Positions 19,194 to 27,096 of a stretch of DNA of 64,000 nucleotides are shown piece by piece; positions within the stretch are counted from its first letter, which is position 1; every line of letters begins with the position of its first letter. The translations under genes were made by a program, and so were the position numbers. The notes under the pieces are model-generated. The model did not search any database, was not told where the DNA came from, and worked only from the letters and a program-made list of their open reading frames with translations. The DNA comes from DATLLN01 sp963720885 (GTDB lineage Bacteria; Actinomycetota; Thermoleophilia; Gaiellales; JAICJC01): assembly GCA_963720885.1 (NCBI GenBank), contig CAVRGW010000002.1, positions 558,001-622,000 of the forward strand, written 5' to 3'.

Positions 19194-19583
19194 GTGGGGT
19201 TCGACCAGTACCACGAGCCGGCCGACGAGTTGCCCGATGAGACGCGGACGTTCGCGCGACTCTGTGCGTCGCTGACCGAGGAGGCCGAGGCGATCGGCTG
19301 GTACCAGCAGCGGCTGGCGGTGGAGTCCGACCGGGACGCCCGGGCGATCATGCGCGATGCCCAGGGCGAGGAGTTCAAGCACTTCTGCATGGACCTCGAG
19401 TTCCTGCTCCGCCGGACGCCGCTGTGGCGCGAGATCGCCCGGGGCATCCTGTTCCAGGAAGGCGACATCGTCGAGCACGGTGAGCAGGCCGAGGAGTCCG
19501 CGGTCGAGGGCGCGGCCGACCGCGGCGAGCCCGTGGCGGGTTCGGATTCGCTGGGCATCGGTGGGCTGAGAGGAGCCTCGTGA
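19194..19583 (+). CDS. Encapsulated ferritin-like protein (EncFtn), encapsulin cargo
   Basis: 129 residues. EncFtn is a two-helix half-ferritin that assembles into rings inside encapsulin shells and oxidises Fe(II). The ferroxidase residues are visible: E29/E30/E32 in LTEEAEAIGWYQQR, E59/E60 and H63 in GEEFKHF. The C-terminal targeting peptide DSLGIGGLRG (residues 118-127) matches the consensus that docks cargo on the shell's inner wall. An acidic linker joins helix and peptide. GTG start; the stop overlaps the encapsulin start (GTGA). Confidence 0.95.
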   Translation: MGFDQYHEPADELPDETRTFARLCASLTEEAEAIGWYQQRLAVESDRDARAIMRDAQGEEFKHFCMDLEFLLRRTPLWREIARGILFQEGDIVEHGEQAEESAVEGAADRGEPVAGSDSLGIGGLRGAS

Positions 19584-20383
19584 GCCATCTTCTTCGAGAG
19601 CACGCGCCGATCACCGAGGCCGGTTGGTCGCGGGTCGACGACGAGGCTCGCGAGCGGCTGACACCGGCGCTCGCCGCGCGCCGCCTGATCGATTTCTCCG
19701 GGCCGCACGGCTGGCAGCACTCGGCCACGAACCTCGGCCGGATCGACCGGGTCACCAAGCCGCCGGGCGGCGGGCTGGATGCCGCGCAGCGCCGCGTCCT
19801 GCCGCTGGTGGAGCTCCGCGCGCCCTTCACGATGTCGCGGTCGGAGCTGGCCGACGGCGACCGCGGCGCGGAGGATGTCGACTTCGCCTCGCTCGACGAC
19901 GCCGCACGCCGGCTCGCCGTCGCCGAGAACACGGCGGTGTTCCACGGCTGGAAGGGCGGCGCGATCACGGGCATCTCCCAGGCGTCGCCGCACGACGCGG
20001 TGGCGCTGGGGACGGACTGCGAGCGGTACCCGCGGCACGTGGCGAAGGCTGTTCAGGCGCTGCTCGAGATCGGTATCGACGGCCCGTACGGACTGGCGCT
20101 CGGCCCGGAGACCTACTCGCTCGTGCTGGAGACCACCGAGCACGGCGGCTACCCGCTGCTCGAGCACCTGCGAAAGATCCTCGACGGCCCGCTGGTCTGG
20201 GCGCCCGGCGTATCCGGCGCCGTCGTCGTCAGCCTACGGGGCGGCGACTTCCTGTTCGAGTCGGGTCAGGACGTCTCCGTGGGCTACGACCGCCACGACG
20301 CCGATGCAGTGCATCTCTACCTGGAAGAGAGCTTCAGCTTCCGGGTCGTCACGCCCGAAGCCGCCGTCCCGCTGACGGCCTAG
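19580..20383 (+). CDS. Family 1 encapsulin shell protein
   Basis: 267 residues, normal for T=1 encapsulin (linocin M18/maritimacin family, HK97 fold). Landmarks: LLREHAPITEAGWSRVDDEARE at the N-terminal helix, DFSGPHGWQHSATNLGR, VLPLVELRAPFTMSR (E-loop base), NTAVFHGWKGGAITGI, GPYGLALGPETYSLVLE, and the C-terminal QDVSVGYDRHDADAVHLYLEE. It self-assembles into a ~60-subunit compartment holding the EncFtn encoded just before, with which it is translationally coupled. Together they form an iron-storage or detoxification nanocompartment. Confidence 0.96.
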   Translation: MSHLLREHAPITEAGWSRVDDEARERLTPALAARRLIDFSGPHGWQHSATNLGRIDRVTKPPGGGLDAAQRRVLPLVELRAPFTMSRSELADGDRGAEDVDFASLDDAARRLAVAENTAVFHGWKGGAITGISQASPHDAVALGTDCERYPRHVAKAVQALLEIGIDGPYGLALGPETYSLVLETTEHGGYPLLEHLRKILDGPLVWAPGVSGAVVVSLRGGDFLFESGQDVSVGYDRHDADAVHLYLEESFSFRVVTPEAAVPLTA

Positions 20384-20393
20384 CGGCCGCTCG

Positions 20394-20942
20394 TCAGACC
20401 GGCTGGCGGCGCGAGGCTCCGCGCGCGAGCAGATCGTCGACGAACCGGCTGGCCGCGCGCGTCGTCTCCAGCCGGAAGCGGAGCAGCAGCTCGTCGGATC
20501 CCGTGGCCTCGTCCAGCCGCTCGTTGAGCGACGCCTCGATCCCCAGCAGCGCCTCGCGTTGCCCCACCAGCATGGCGGTCTGGTCGAGCCCCGACCGCTG
20601 GGCGAACACGAGCTTCAGCAGCATCAGCGAGCGGAGGTCGCGGACGTGATCCACGGGTTCGGCGAGCCACCGCCGCACGGCGGCGCGGCCGCTGCGGGTC
20701 GCGCGCATCACGGTGCGGGTCGGGCCCTGGGCGCTCGCCTCGACGCCGGCCGGCTCGATCAGCCCACGCTCGAGCAGCACGTCCAGCGTCCGGTACACGA
20801 CAGCCCGCCGCACCGTCCAGATCCTCCCGATCTCGCCGTCCGGCGCCAGCATCCGGACGAGCGGCCAGCCGTGCGCCTTCTGCTCGCACAACAGGGCGAG
20901 CACCGACCACTCGCCGGGGGACAGGGGTTCGACGTCCGCCAC
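20394..20942 (-). CDS. PadR-family transcriptional regulator
   Basis: 182 residues from the GTG start (VADVEPLSPGEW). The winged-helix domain (residues ~5-85: SPGEWSVLALLCEQKAHGWPLVRML, RAVVYRTLDVLLERGLIEP) is typical of PadR. The C-terminal Vir_act_alpha_C-like helices include VDHVRDLRSLMLLKLVFAQR. A TTG start 24 codons upstream is possible but adds an atypical basic segment. Ligand unknown; PadR proteins usually repress a neighbouring transporter or stress gene. Divergent from the YihY gene, convergent with encapsulin. Confidence 0.85.
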   Translation of the reverse strand: MADVEPLSPGEWSVLALLCEQKAHGWPLVRMLAPDGEIGRIWTVRRAVVYRTLDVLLERGLIEPAGVEASAQGPTRTVMRATRSGRAAVRRWLAEPVDHVRDLRSLMLLKLVFAQRSGLDQTAMLVGQREALLGIEASLNERLDEATGSDELLLRFRLETTRAASRFVDDLLARGASRRQPV

Positions 20943-21098
20943 GGATGGCGAGGCTATCAGGATCGACGCCGGCGACTGCCGGCGCCCAGAGCGCGCCGCT
21001 GCGCGGTCACACAACGGTAATCATGACGTGACTAGCTGCGATCGTCAACTGCAACCGAGGCCGTTTGCCGCTCACCACCCGCGGGGTATCGAGCCCGC

Positions 21099-22034
21099 AT
21101 GGCTGCGACGCACGACCACGCTCCGCTCGGCGGCGATCTGGGACTGACCGATCTCGGCCGTCGCGACTATGTGGGTGTGTTCCGACGCGCCGGCTCGCAG
21201 CTGATGGCGGACAACATGACCAGCGTCGCCAAGGGCGTCGCCTACAGCATGTTCCTCGCCATCCCCTCCGCGCTGCTGGTGCTGCTGGGCGCGCTCAGCC
21301 TGACCGCCGGGCCCGGCGAGATCGAGCGCCTGGTGGGCAGGCTCAACGGCGTCGTACCAGCCAGCGTCCAGGCCCTGCTGCTGTCGAACCTGCGCCAGGT
21401 GACCGAGTCGCAGGGGGGCGGTTTGATGGTGGCGGTCGGGCTGGCGCTGGCCGTCTGGTCCGTGCTGGGCGCCGTGCAGACGGTGATCTGGGGGCTGAAC
21501 ATCGCGTACGAGCGGCATGAGCAGCGCGGGTTCATTCGCCAGCGCATCGCCGCGCTGACGATCGCCGTCGTGCTCACCGCTGCGCTCGCCGCGGTGTTCG
21601 TCGTGCTCGTGCTGGCGCCGTACATGACCGGCTGGGTCGGCGACCGCACCGGCTACCCGGGGGCGGTCGGATGGCTGTGGTGGACGCTGCAGTGGCCGAT
21701 CCTGTTCGCCGTGCTGCTGGCGGCGTTCGCCGCCGTGCTGTACCTCGGGCCGGACGTGGAGCACCCGCGCTTCCGGTTCATCACGCCGGGCGCGGTCGTC
21801 GCGGCGCTGCTGTGGATCGCCGGATCCGCGCTGTTCGCGGTGTATACCGCGGGCTTCGCTTCCTACAACAAGACCTGGGGGTCGCTGGCCGGGGTGATCG
21901 TGACGCTGACGTGGCTCTGGCTGAACGCGGTCAGCATCCTTTTCGCTGCCGAGGTGAACGCGGAGGTCGAGCGCGCCCGCGAGGTCCGCGGAGGTACGCC
22001 GCCCGAGGCAACGCTCACCGCGCCGCACCGGTAG
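21099..22034 (+). CDS. YihY/BrkB family inner-membrane protein
   Basis: 311 residues with six hydrophobic helices after a ~35-residue cytoplasmic start. Family features: MTSVAKGVAYSMFLAIPSALLVLL, a long extracytoplasmic loop with LVGRLNGVVPASVQALL, then WSVLGAVQTVIWGLNIAYE and FITPGAVVAALLWIAGSALFAVYTAGFASYNKTWGSLAGVIV (split here by helices), ending TWLWLNAVSILFAAEVNAEVE. Once called ribonuclease BN, the family has no proven biochemical role; a transport or envelope function is assumed. Divergent from the PadR gene, which may control it. Confidence 0.9.
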   Translation: MAATHDHAPLGGDLGLTDLGRRDYVGVFRRAGSQLMADNMTSVAKGVAYSMFLAIPSALLVLLGALSLTAGPGEIERLVGRLNGVVPASVQALLLSNLRQVTESQGGGLMVAVGLALAVWSVLGAVQTVIWGLNIAYERHEQRGFIRQRIAALTIAVVLTAALAAVFVVLVLAPYMTGWVGDRTGYPGAVGWLWWTLQWPILFAVLLAAFAAVLYLGPDVEHPRFRFITPGAVVAALLWIAGSALFAVYTAGFASYNKTWGSLAGVIVTLTWLWLNAVSILFAAEVNAEVERAREVRGGTPPEATLTAPHR

Positions 22035-22073
22035 GCGACGTTCGACGCAACGGACGTGGCTAGGGTGCCGCGC

Positions 22074-22964
22074 ATGCGATCGGCAGCGCTCCAGCGAACC
22101 GGGGTGCTGGCCGGCGTGGTGGCGACGCTGCTGGCCATGGTGTCGGTGCAGTCCGGCGCCGCGATCGCCATCACGCTGTTCGCCACCGTCGGCCCGGTGG
22201 CCGTCGTCGCGCTGCGGCTGGTCACCGCGAGCGCGTTCCTGGTGTCGACCGCGCGCCCGCCGGCGGCGGCGCTGCGGACACCGATGGTGGCGACCCTGGC
22301 CGGCTACGGACTGGTGATCGCCGGCATGAACTGCTGCTTCTACCTTGCGATCGAGCGTGTGCCGCTCGGCGTCGCCGTCGCGCTCGAGATGGTCGGGCCG
22401 ATCGCAGTCGCCATCATCGGGTCGCGCCGGCCCCGCGATCTCGCCGCGGCCGCCCTGGCGGCGCCCAGCGTGCTGGTGCTGGCGCTGGCGCACGGGGTCG
22501 ACGGGCCGGTGACCCCCGCCGGCGTCGCACTGGCGCTCGGCGCCGGCGGATGCTGGGGCGGGTACATCCTGCTCTCGGCGCACCACGCGCGGCGGCTGCC
22601 GGGTGCCCAGGGCCTCGCGCTGGCGATGACCATCGCCGCCGTTCCGGTGATGCTGATCGCACTCGCGGGTTCAGGGGTCGACCTGCTGTCGCCACGTGTT
22701 CTGGCCATCGGCGCGGCGGTCGGGCTGCTCTCCACGGCCCTGCCGGGGACGCTCGACGCGATCGCCCTGCGCCGTCTGCGGTCCGTCACCTACGCCCTGG
22801 TGCTCAGCCTGTCGCCCGCGGTGGCCGCCCTCAGCGGCTTCGCGATCCGCGGCCAGCAGCTCAGCCTCGCCCAGTGGGTGGGCGTGGTGCTGGTGATGGT
22901 GGCGAGCGCGGCCGCCGTCACCGGGGCCGAGCCGCCGGACGCCGCGGCGAACACCGCCCTGTGA
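22074..22964 (+). CDS. EamA/RhtA-type DMT transporter
   Basis: 296 residues, ten helices in two EamA repeats. ALRLVTASAFLV, YLAIERVPLGVAVALEMVGPI and the second repeat's VGLLSTALPGTLDAIALRRL match the RhtA (YbiF) exporters of amino acids such as threonine and homoserine. ATG chosen over an upstream GTG because AGGG lies eight bases before it and the first helix begins at residue ~9. Located 39 bases after the YihY gene on the same strand. Substrate is inferred only. Confidence 0.88.
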   Translation: MRSAALQRTGVLAGVVATLLAMVSVQSGAAIAITLFATVGPVAVVALRLVTASAFLVSTARPPAAALRTPMVATLAGYGLVIAGMNCCFYLAIERVPLGVAVALEMVGPIAVAIIGSRRPRDLAAAALAAPSVLVLALAHGVDGPVTPAGVALALGAGGCWGGYILLSAHHARRLPGAQGLALAMTIAAVPVMLIALAGSGVDLLSPRVLAIGAAVGLLSTALPGTLDAIALRRLRSVTYALVLSLSPAVAALSGFAIRGQQLSLAQWVGVVLVMVASAAAVTGAEPPDAAANTAL

Positions 22965-23020
22965 TGGACAGCACGTAACCGTCATAGCCCCAAAGCTATC
23001 TCCAACATGGGGGGTGCAGA

Positions 23021-23614
23021 GTGCTGGAACCCATGTCGTTGCAACAGCCTGATCCAGACGTCCTCCGGCGAGCCCGCCACGGCGACGAGCGCGCCTTCGA
23101 GACGATCGTCCAGATGTACCAGACGCCGCTATTCAACTACGTGGCGCGGGTGCTGGGCGGCGACCGCGCGCTGGCCGAGGACATCTGCCAGGAGGTGTTC
23201 ATGCGCGTCCACCGGTCGCTGGCGCGGTTCGACCACCGCTGCCTGTTCACGACCTGGCTGTTCCAGGTGGCCAAGCACCGTGTGGTGGACGAGCTGCGGG
23301 CGCGTGAGCGACGCGGCAAGCCGATGCTCGAGCTGGGCGCAGTGCCCCACCTCGCGCTGGTCGCAGCACCCGACTATCCGGTCGAGGAGATGGATCTGGT
23401 GTGGCAGGCGGTCGGCACGCTCAACTCCGACCTGCGGATGGCGCTGCTGCTCCGCGACGTGATCGGGCTGAGCTACTCCGAGATCGCGGAGGCCCTGGAC
23501 ACGACGCTGGCGACCGTCAAGTGGCGCATCTTCAAAGCGCGTGAGCTGGTGGTGGCCGAGCTGATCCGCGAGGGGGCCCGCCGCCCCGGCGACGCGCGCA
23601 GCACGGCCGGCTAG
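23021..23614 (+). CDS. ECF-type RNA polymerase sigma factor
   Basis: 197 residues. Sigma-2 region (residues ~15-85) has YVARVLGGDRALAEDICQEV and the promoter-melting helix FTTWLFQVAKHRVVDELRAR. Sigma-4 (residues ~125-180) has LLLRDVIGLSYSEIAEALDTT and LATVKWRIFKARELV for -35 recognition. GTG start is preceded by GGGGGG; an in-frame ATG four codons later is an alternative. No anti-sigma gene follows: the downstream gene is on the other strand and overlaps its last four bases. The regulon is unknown. Confidence 0.94.
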   Translation: MLEPMSLQQPDPDVLRRARHGDERAFETIVQMYQTPLFNYVARVLGGDRALAEDICQEVFMRVHRSLARFDHRCLFTTWLFQVAKHRVVDELRARERRGKPMLELGAVPHLALVAAPDYPVEEMDLVWQAVGTLNSDLRMALLLRDVIGLSYSEIAEALDTTLATVKWRIFKARELVVAELIREGARRPGDARSTAG

Positions 23615-24042
23615 TCGAGGATCCGTCCCATGCCGACCGCTCCGGGGGCGGTCGGCGTGAATCCGTGGCGGCCGTAGAGGCGCCGGCCGGGGGGATCGGC
23701 CAGCAGGTTGACGAACGCGCCATCCGGCGCGGCAGCGCGGATCCGGTCGAGCAGTGCGGTCAGGATGGCATCGCCCAGCCCGCGCCGCTGGTGCCCGGGA
23801 AGCACCGCCATGTCCACCACGTGGAAGTACCAGCCGCCGTCACCGATCACCCGGCCCATGCCCACCGCCGGGCCGCCCTCGCACACGACGTGCACCGCGG
23901 CCCAGCTCCCGGCGAGCGCCGCGGCGGCCTGATCGCGGCGCTTGGGCGTCAGGCCGGAGCCGCGGCGGAGCTCGATGTACTCGTCGACGGCGGGCGCCCC
24001 GTCGACCAGGCGATAGCCCTGCGGGAGCTCGGCGGACGGCAC
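23611..24042 (-). CDS. GNAT-family N-acetyltransferase
   Basis: 143 residues. The acetyl-CoA pyrophosphate loop is LPGHQRRGLGDAIL (Q/RxxGxG/A type), preceded by the beta-bulge strand FHVVDMAVL and followed by GAFVNLLADPPGRRLYGRHGF. Single GNAT domain, similar in size to small-molecule acetyltransferases of the YjdJ/ElaA kind. GTG start. Convergent overlap with the sigma factor gene. Acceptor unknown. Confidence 0.9.
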   Translation of the reverse strand: MPSAELPQGYRLVDGAPAVDEYIELRRGSGLTPKRRDQAAAALAGSWAAVHVVCEGGPAVGMGRVIGDGGWYFHVVDMAVLPGHQRRGLGDAILTALLDRIRAAAPDGAFVNLLADPPGRRLYGRHGFTPTAPGAVGMGRILD

Positions 24043-24054
24043 CCGTCCAGTGTG

Positions 24055-24285
24055 TCAGACGGCGACGGTCAGCCGACGGCCGCCCTGCACGACCCTGGCG
24101 CGCGGGTCGGCGCGGTCGCCGACGACGACCCCGTCGACGACAACCAGCCACCCCGCGGGCACGCCGTCGATGGCCGATGCACGCAGCCGGCCCCGCAGCC
24201 CTGCGGACGGCCAGCCGGCGCCGGGGCGAAGGCCGCAGAGGTCGCCGATCAGGATCGCCGTCGCCAGCCGGTGGCTGATCCGCAC
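24055..24285 (-). CDS. Small hypothetical protein
   Basis: 76 residues from GTG, between the SDR and GNAT genes on the same strand. Codon third positions are almost all G or C, as in neighbouring genes, which supports coding. The sequence (SHRLATAILIGDLCGLRPG ... VPAGWLVVVDGVVVGDRADPRA ... RRLTVAV) suggests a small beta-rich domain. No family recognised. Open frame continues upstream to overlap the SDR stop but contains no usual start there. Confidence 0.4.
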   Translation of the reverse strand: MRISHRLATAILIGDLCGLRPGAGWPSAGLRGRLRASAIDGVPAGWLVVVDGVVVGDRADPRARVVQGGRRLTVAV

Positions 24286-24323
24286 GAGCTCGACCCGGGC
24301 GCCCTCGGGGGCGTCGGCGAGGA

Positions 24324-25079
24324 TTAGCCGGACGGGATCCGTGTCAGCGCTCCGTCGATGGTGATGCACGCACCGTTGATGTATGCGCACTCGTCGGACG
24401 AGAGGAAGGCGCACAGGCGGCCGATCTCGCTCGGCTCGGCCAGACGCCGGGAGGGGATCGTCTTGATGTAGTCCTCCTCGCGATAGAGGCCGCGCGCGAC
24501 CTCCTCCTTCCACATGCCGGTGGCGACCACGCCCGGCGCGATCGCGTTGACGCGGATGCCCAGCGGACCCCATTCGCCGGCCATCACCTCGGTCATGATG
24601 ATCACCGCAGCCTTGGCGGCGCAGTACCCGAGCCGGCCCGGGTTCGCCGAGTAGCCGCGGATCGACGAGATGTTGACGACCGTTCCCTTGCCCTGGTCGA
24701 TCATCACCCTGCCGACGGCGCGCGAGCAGAAGAACACGCCGGTCTGCATGACGGCGATCGACTCGTTCCAGATCTCGTCGGACAGCTCATGCGTGTAATC
24801 GCCGACCTTGCTGATGCCGGCGTTGTTGATCAGCGTGTCGATCGTCCCGTGACGCTCGCGCACCTCGGTGGTGACGCGGTCGACGTCCGCGCTGTCGGTG
24901 ATGTCCACGCGATGGGCGGTCGCCCGGGGGATGCCCGCGGCCAGCGCCTCGGCGCGGTCGCCGTCGAGATCCCAGATCGCCACGGCGGCGCCCTCGGCCG
25001 CGAGCTCCTGGCAGATCTCCGACCCGATCCCGCCCGCGCCTCCGGTCACCACCGCAGTCCGACCCTCTAGCCACGACAT
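24324..25079 (-). CDS. SDR-family oxidoreductase
   Basis: 251 residues, classical short-chain dehydrogenase. Cofactor motif TGGAGGIG, structural NNAG (LINNAGISKVGDY), active site Ser in NISSIRG and YCAAK. WDLDG after strand 2 (Asp) favours NAD(H). The ATG is preceded by AAGGAG five bases away. It is divergent from the E1 dehydrogenase operon, and the two share an intergenic region with the palindrome TTGATCATCGATCAA, the likely GntR operator. Probably oxidises a hydroxyl of the sugar-acid substrate handled by this cluster. Confidence 0.93.
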   Translation of the reverse strand: MSWLEGRTAVVTGGAGGIGSEICQELAAEGAAVAIWDLDGDRAEALAAGIPRATAHRVDITDSADVDRVTTEVRERHGTIDTLINNAGISKVGDYTHELSDEIWNESIAVMQTGVFFCSRAVGRVMIDQGKGTVVNISSIRGYSANPGRLGYCAAKAAVIIMTEVMAGEWGPLGIRVNAIAPGVVATGMWKEEVARGLYREEDYIKTIPSRRLAEPSEIGRLCAFLSSDECAYINGACITIDGALTRIPSG

Positions 25080-25107
25080 GCTCGCTCCTTCCGCCTGCAG
25101 TGTAGAC

Positions 25108-25122
25108 TTGATCATCGATCAA
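25108..25122. promoter_or_regulatory. Predicted GntR operator, copy 1
   Basis: TTGATCATCGATCAA is a perfect inverted repeat (TTGATC-N3-GATCAA) centred between the divergent SDR and E1-alpha starts. A near-identical TTGATCATAGATCAT lies in the other divergent promoter of the cluster at 31.9 kb. The GntR gene between them is the natural candidate regulator. Confidence 0.7.
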
Positions 25123-25148
25123 ATCGTCCGTCCAGTCAAGGAGCCGTC

Positions 25149-26105
25149 ATGACCGGGCCCGAGACCGTCGCGGCGTTCCGCACGATGGCGACGATCAGGG
25201 AGTTCGAGAACCACGCGGCGCAGCTGCGCAACCGAGGCGTGATCGTGTGCTCGCTGCACCTGGCCAACGGTCACGAGGCGATCGCCGTCGGCGCGCACGC
25301 GGCGCTGGGCCCCTCGGACACCGTCAATGCGACCTACCGTGGGCACCACTGGGCGATCGCCTGCGGGATCCCGCTGGAGGCGCTGTTCGGCGAGTTCATG
25401 GGACGCGCGAACGGCGTCAACGGCGGCCGGGGCGGCGCCGGGTTCTTCGCCGACCCCGACCACCGGTTCCTGGGCGAGAACGGCATCGTCGGGGCCGGCG
25501 CGGCGATCGGCGCCGGGGCGGCCCTGGCGGCCCGCTACGACGGCTCCGGCCGCGTCGCGCTGACCGCGTTCGGCGACGGCGCCCTCAACCAGGGCGCGGT
25601 GCACGAGGCGATGAGCTTCGCCGCGATCCTCCGCCTGCCGGTCGTGTTCGTCTGCGAGAACAACGGGTACGCCGAGTACACGCCGACCGAGTCGATGTTC
25701 CCCGCGGGCCCGCTCGAGGACCGAGCGGCGATCTACGGATTCCCCGGCGTCGCAGTCGATGGCGGCGATCCCCGGGCCGTGCGCGAGACGGTGTCCGACG
25801 CGGCCGCGCGGGCGCGCGCAGGCGATGGCCCGACGCTGGTCGTCGCCACAGCCCGCCGCCTCGCCGGCCACCATACGCATGACGCCGAGCAGTACCGGCC
25901 GGAGGGCGAGAAGGCGCGGTGGGCCGAGGAGTCGGATCCCATCACCCGGCTGCGCGCTGCCATCCTCGGCGAGGGGTTCGCGGACGAGGACGAGCTGGCG
26001 CGGATCGAGGGCGACGCGCGGGCGGCCGTGCGCGCGGCGGCGGACGCGGCGGCGACGCAGCCCGCCTCGGACCCGGCGCAGCTGGAGCGGCATGTCTACG
26101 GCTGA
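25149..26105 (+). CDS. Thiamine-diphosphate dehydrogenase E1 component, alpha subunit
   Basis: 318 residues, similar to pyruvate/acetoin dehydrogenase E1 alpha (AcoA/PdhA). The ThDP/Mg motif is GDGALNQGAVHEAMSFAAI ending in CENN. The GGRGGAGFFAD segment and YRGHHWAIACG region also match. Together with the beta subunit it decarboxylates a 2-oxo acid or cleaves an acyloin; no E2 or E3 gene is nearby, so it must use those from elsewhere or act as a 2,6-dichlorophenolindophenol-type partial system. First gene of a five-gene plus-strand operon that ends with the GntR regulator. Confidence 0.93.
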   Translation: MTGPETVAAFRTMATIREFENHAAQLRNRGVIVCSLHLANGHEAIAVGAHAALGPSDTVNATYRGHHWAIACGIPLEALFGEFMGRANGVNGGRGGAGFFADPDHRFLGENGIVGAGAAIGAGAALAARYDGSGRVALTAFGDGALNQGAVHEAMSFAAILRLPVVFVCENNGYAEYTPTESMFPAGPLEDRAAIYGFPGVAVDGGDPRAVRETVSDAAARARAGDGPTLVVATARRLAGHHTHDAEQYRPEGEKARWAEESDPITRLRAAILGEGFADEDELARIEGDARAAVRAAADAAATQPASDPAQLERHVYG

Positions 26106-27096
26106 GACGACGTACCGGGATGCGCTCAACGCCGCGCTGCACCGGGCCATGCACGCGCACCCGGAGACGCTGGTGTTCGGCGAGGACGTGGCCGCGCCCG
26201 GCGGCGTGTTCGGCGTCACCCGCGGGCTGGCGGACGAGTTCGGCGACCGAGTGTTCGACACGCCGATCTCCGAGAACGCGATCCTCGGGGCCGCCCTCGG
26301 CGCGTCGCTGGTCGGACGCCGGCCGGTGGTCGAGGTCATGTGGGCGGACTTCCTGTTCGTCGGGCTCGATCAGCTGGTCAACGGCGCGGCGAACGTCCGC
26401 TGGCTGACCGAGGGCCGGATGACCGCGCCGCTCACCGTGCGCACGCAGCAGGGCGCGCTGACGTCGTCGTCCGCCCAGCACTCGCGGTGTGTGGAGGCGA
26501 TGCTCTGCCACGTCCCCGGCCTCAAGGTGGGCATGCCGTCCAACCCGGCGGATGCCTACGCCATGCTGCTGGCGGCGATCGCCGACGACGACCCGGCGAT
26601 CGTGATCGAGCATCGGGCCATCTACGACCAGCGAGGCGCGATCGACGCCGATGCCCCGGTCGAGGCGGCCGCCGGCGCGCGGGTCGTTCGCCAGGGCGCC
26701 GACGTGACGGTCGTGGCCCTCTCGCGGATGGTGGGCGTGGCGCTGCGGGCGGCCGAGCTGCTCGCAGCCGAGGGGGTCGACGCCGAGGTCGTCGACCCGC
26801 GATGGCTCTCGCCATTCGACTGGGCCACGGTCGAGGCGTCGATCGCGAAGACCACCCGGCTGGTCGTCGTCCACGAGGCCGTGCGCACCTGCGGCTTCGG
26901 CGCCGAAGTCGCCGCCCTCGCCGCCGAGCGCGGGTTCTGGCACCTCGACGGGCCGGTCGTGCGCATCACCGCCCCCGACTGCCCCAAACCGTCCGCACCG
27001 TCGCTCGAGGCGGTGGCCATCCCCGACGCCGAGCGCGTCGCCCGCGGCGTCCGCCGGGCGATGGCCGGCGCATCCAACGACCAGGAGTTCGCATGA
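26092..27096 (+). CDS. Thiamine-diphosphate dehydrogenase E1 component, beta subunit
   Basis: 334 residues, transketolase-like pyrimidine-binding and C-terminal domains. FGEDVAAPGGVFGVTRGL, the ThDP glutamate in TPISENAILGAALG, MWADFLFVGLDQLVN and the C-terminal VVHEAVRTCGFGAEVAAL are typical of AcoB/PdhB. The start overlaps the alpha gene by 14 bases and the stop overlaps the next ATG, ensuring coupled synthesis of the heterotetramer. Confidence 0.93.
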   Translation: MSTAETTYRDALNAALHRAMHAHPETLVFGEDVAAPGGVFGVTRGLADEFGDRVFDTPISENAILGAALGASLVGRRPVVEVMWADFLFVGLDQLVNGAANVRWLTEGRMTAPLTVRTQQGALTSSSAQHSRCVEAMLCHVPGLKVGMPSNPADAYAMLLAAIADDDPAIVIEHRAIYDQRGAIDADAPVEAAAGARVVRQGADVTVVALSRMVGVALRAAELLAAEGVDAEVVDPRWLSPFDWATVEASIAKTTRLVVVHEAVRTCGFGAEVAALAAERGFWHLDGPVVRITAPDCPKPSAPSLEAVAIPDAERVARGVRRAMAGASNDQEFA

